This document shows, piece after piece, positions 63,503-64,000 of a DNA stretch of 64,000 nucleotides. The DNA comes from Antilocapra americana (taxonomy: Eukaryota > Chordata > Mammalia > Artiodactyla > Antilocapridae): positions 14,603,933-14,667,932 of the forward strand of contig ML664173.1 of assembly GCA_007570785.1 (NCBI GenBank), given 5' to 3'. Under the pieces are notes generated by a model. That model was not told the DNA's origin, searched no databases, and saw nothing but the letters and a program-made list of their open reading frames with translations. A program made the position numbers and the translations under genes. Every line of letters begins with the position of its first letter. Within the stretch, counting starts at the first letter, position 1.

Positions 63503-64000
63503 TCAGCTCAGTTCAGTTGCTCAGTGGTGTCCAACTCTTTGCGACCTCATGGACTGCAGCACGCCAGGCCTCCCTGTCCATCACCAACTCCTGGAGCTTA
63601 CTCAAACTCATGTCCATTGAGTCGGTGATGCCATCCAACCATCTCATCCTCTGTCATCCCCTTCTCCTCCTGCCCTCAATCTTTCCCAGCATCAGGGTCT
63701 TTTCCAGTGAGTCAGTTCTTTGAATCAGGTGGCCAAAGCATTTGAGTTTCAGCTTCAACCTGAGTCCTTCCAATGAACATTCAGGACTGATCTCCTTTAG
63801 CATGGACTGGTTGGATCTCCTTGCAGTCCAAGGGACTCTCAAGTCTTCTCCAACACCACAGTTCAAAAGCATCCATTCTTCAGCCCTCAGCTTTCTTCAA
63901 TGTCCAACTCTCACATCCATACATAACTACAGGAAAAACCATAGCCTTGACTTGATGTACCTTTGTTGACAAAGTAATGTCTCTGCTTTTTAACATGCTG
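63503..64000 (-). mobile_element. BovB LINE, continuing beyond the window
   Basis: 'cagctcagttcagttgctca' through 'catccaaccatctcatcctc' and 'gtccaactctcacatccata' up to the last base. The ORF2 end is included; the 5' end is not visible. The frames on both strands belong to this element. Confidence 0.95.

Noticed and set aside
1..64000. CRISPR array, operon, bacterial or phage system
   Set aside because: Repeats are dispersed ruminant retroposons without regular spacing; the gene-poor, SINE-rich composition is mammalian nuclear DNA.
53798..64000. Internal retroviral genes belonging to the LTR
   Set aside because: No gag, pol or env resemblance follows or precedes the LTR and no partner LTR is seen; the 4-bp duplication flanks the single LTR directly.

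Overview
This window is nuclear DNA of a pecoran ruminant, cattle-like by its repeats. The diagnostic families are BovB (RTE) LINEs, Bov-tA and BOV-A2 SINEs, cetartiodactyl CHR tRNA-SINEs, ruminant L1 3' ends and one ERV-type solo LTR. Below these lies an older layer shared by mammals: MIR, L2, MER5A-like hAT, MLT1 LTRs and old L1. I compared all families from memory, so exact subfamily names and borders need RepeatMasker.

I find no protein-coding gene. The longer open frames are antisense reads of BovB or Bov-tA, reads of GA or CA tracts, or frames in GC-rich DNA without codon structure, family motifs or credible splice sites. The only true coding remnants are broken BovB and L1 ORF2 pieces. 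There is no rRNA, real tRNA gene or CRISPR array; the tRNA-like boxes belong to SINE heads.

Layout. 1-8 kb: BovB tail, old L1 3'-UTR-like DNA, L2, MLT1 LTRs and SINEs. 8-17 kb: a fairly repeat-poor stretch with a CpG-island-like block (8.4-9.0 kb) and AT-homeobox-rich blocks at 10.4-10.8, 12.8-13.2, 14.9-15.1 and 16.3-16.6 kb. 17-29 kb: mixed repeats with one further block (23.0-23.35 kb). 29-31 kb: another block and a CA-rich tract. 32-36 kb: an old L1 split by SINEs, then a BovB copy. 36-42 kb: SINEs, MIR and L2, with a block near 36.9 kb. 42-50 kb: ruminant L1 and an inverted BovB. 50-54 kb: nested hAT, MLT1, SINE and BovB, and an LTR. 54-59 kb: three more blocks and GA tracts. 58-64 kb: nested SINE/L1/MER5A, two BovB copies and a final BovB that leaves the window.

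The best biological reading, which is inference, is an intergenic or large-intron region carrying many candidate developmental enhancers (homeobox TAAT/ATTA, GATA-type and CpG-rich sequence), diluted by lineage-specific retroposons. Several insertions keep clean target-site duplications and give a readable order of events. I see no novel gene system. The most notable items are the candidate regulatory cluster, a 5'-inverted BovB, a solo LTR with a 4-bp duplication, and recurrent short-repeat deletions inside Bov-tA SINEs.
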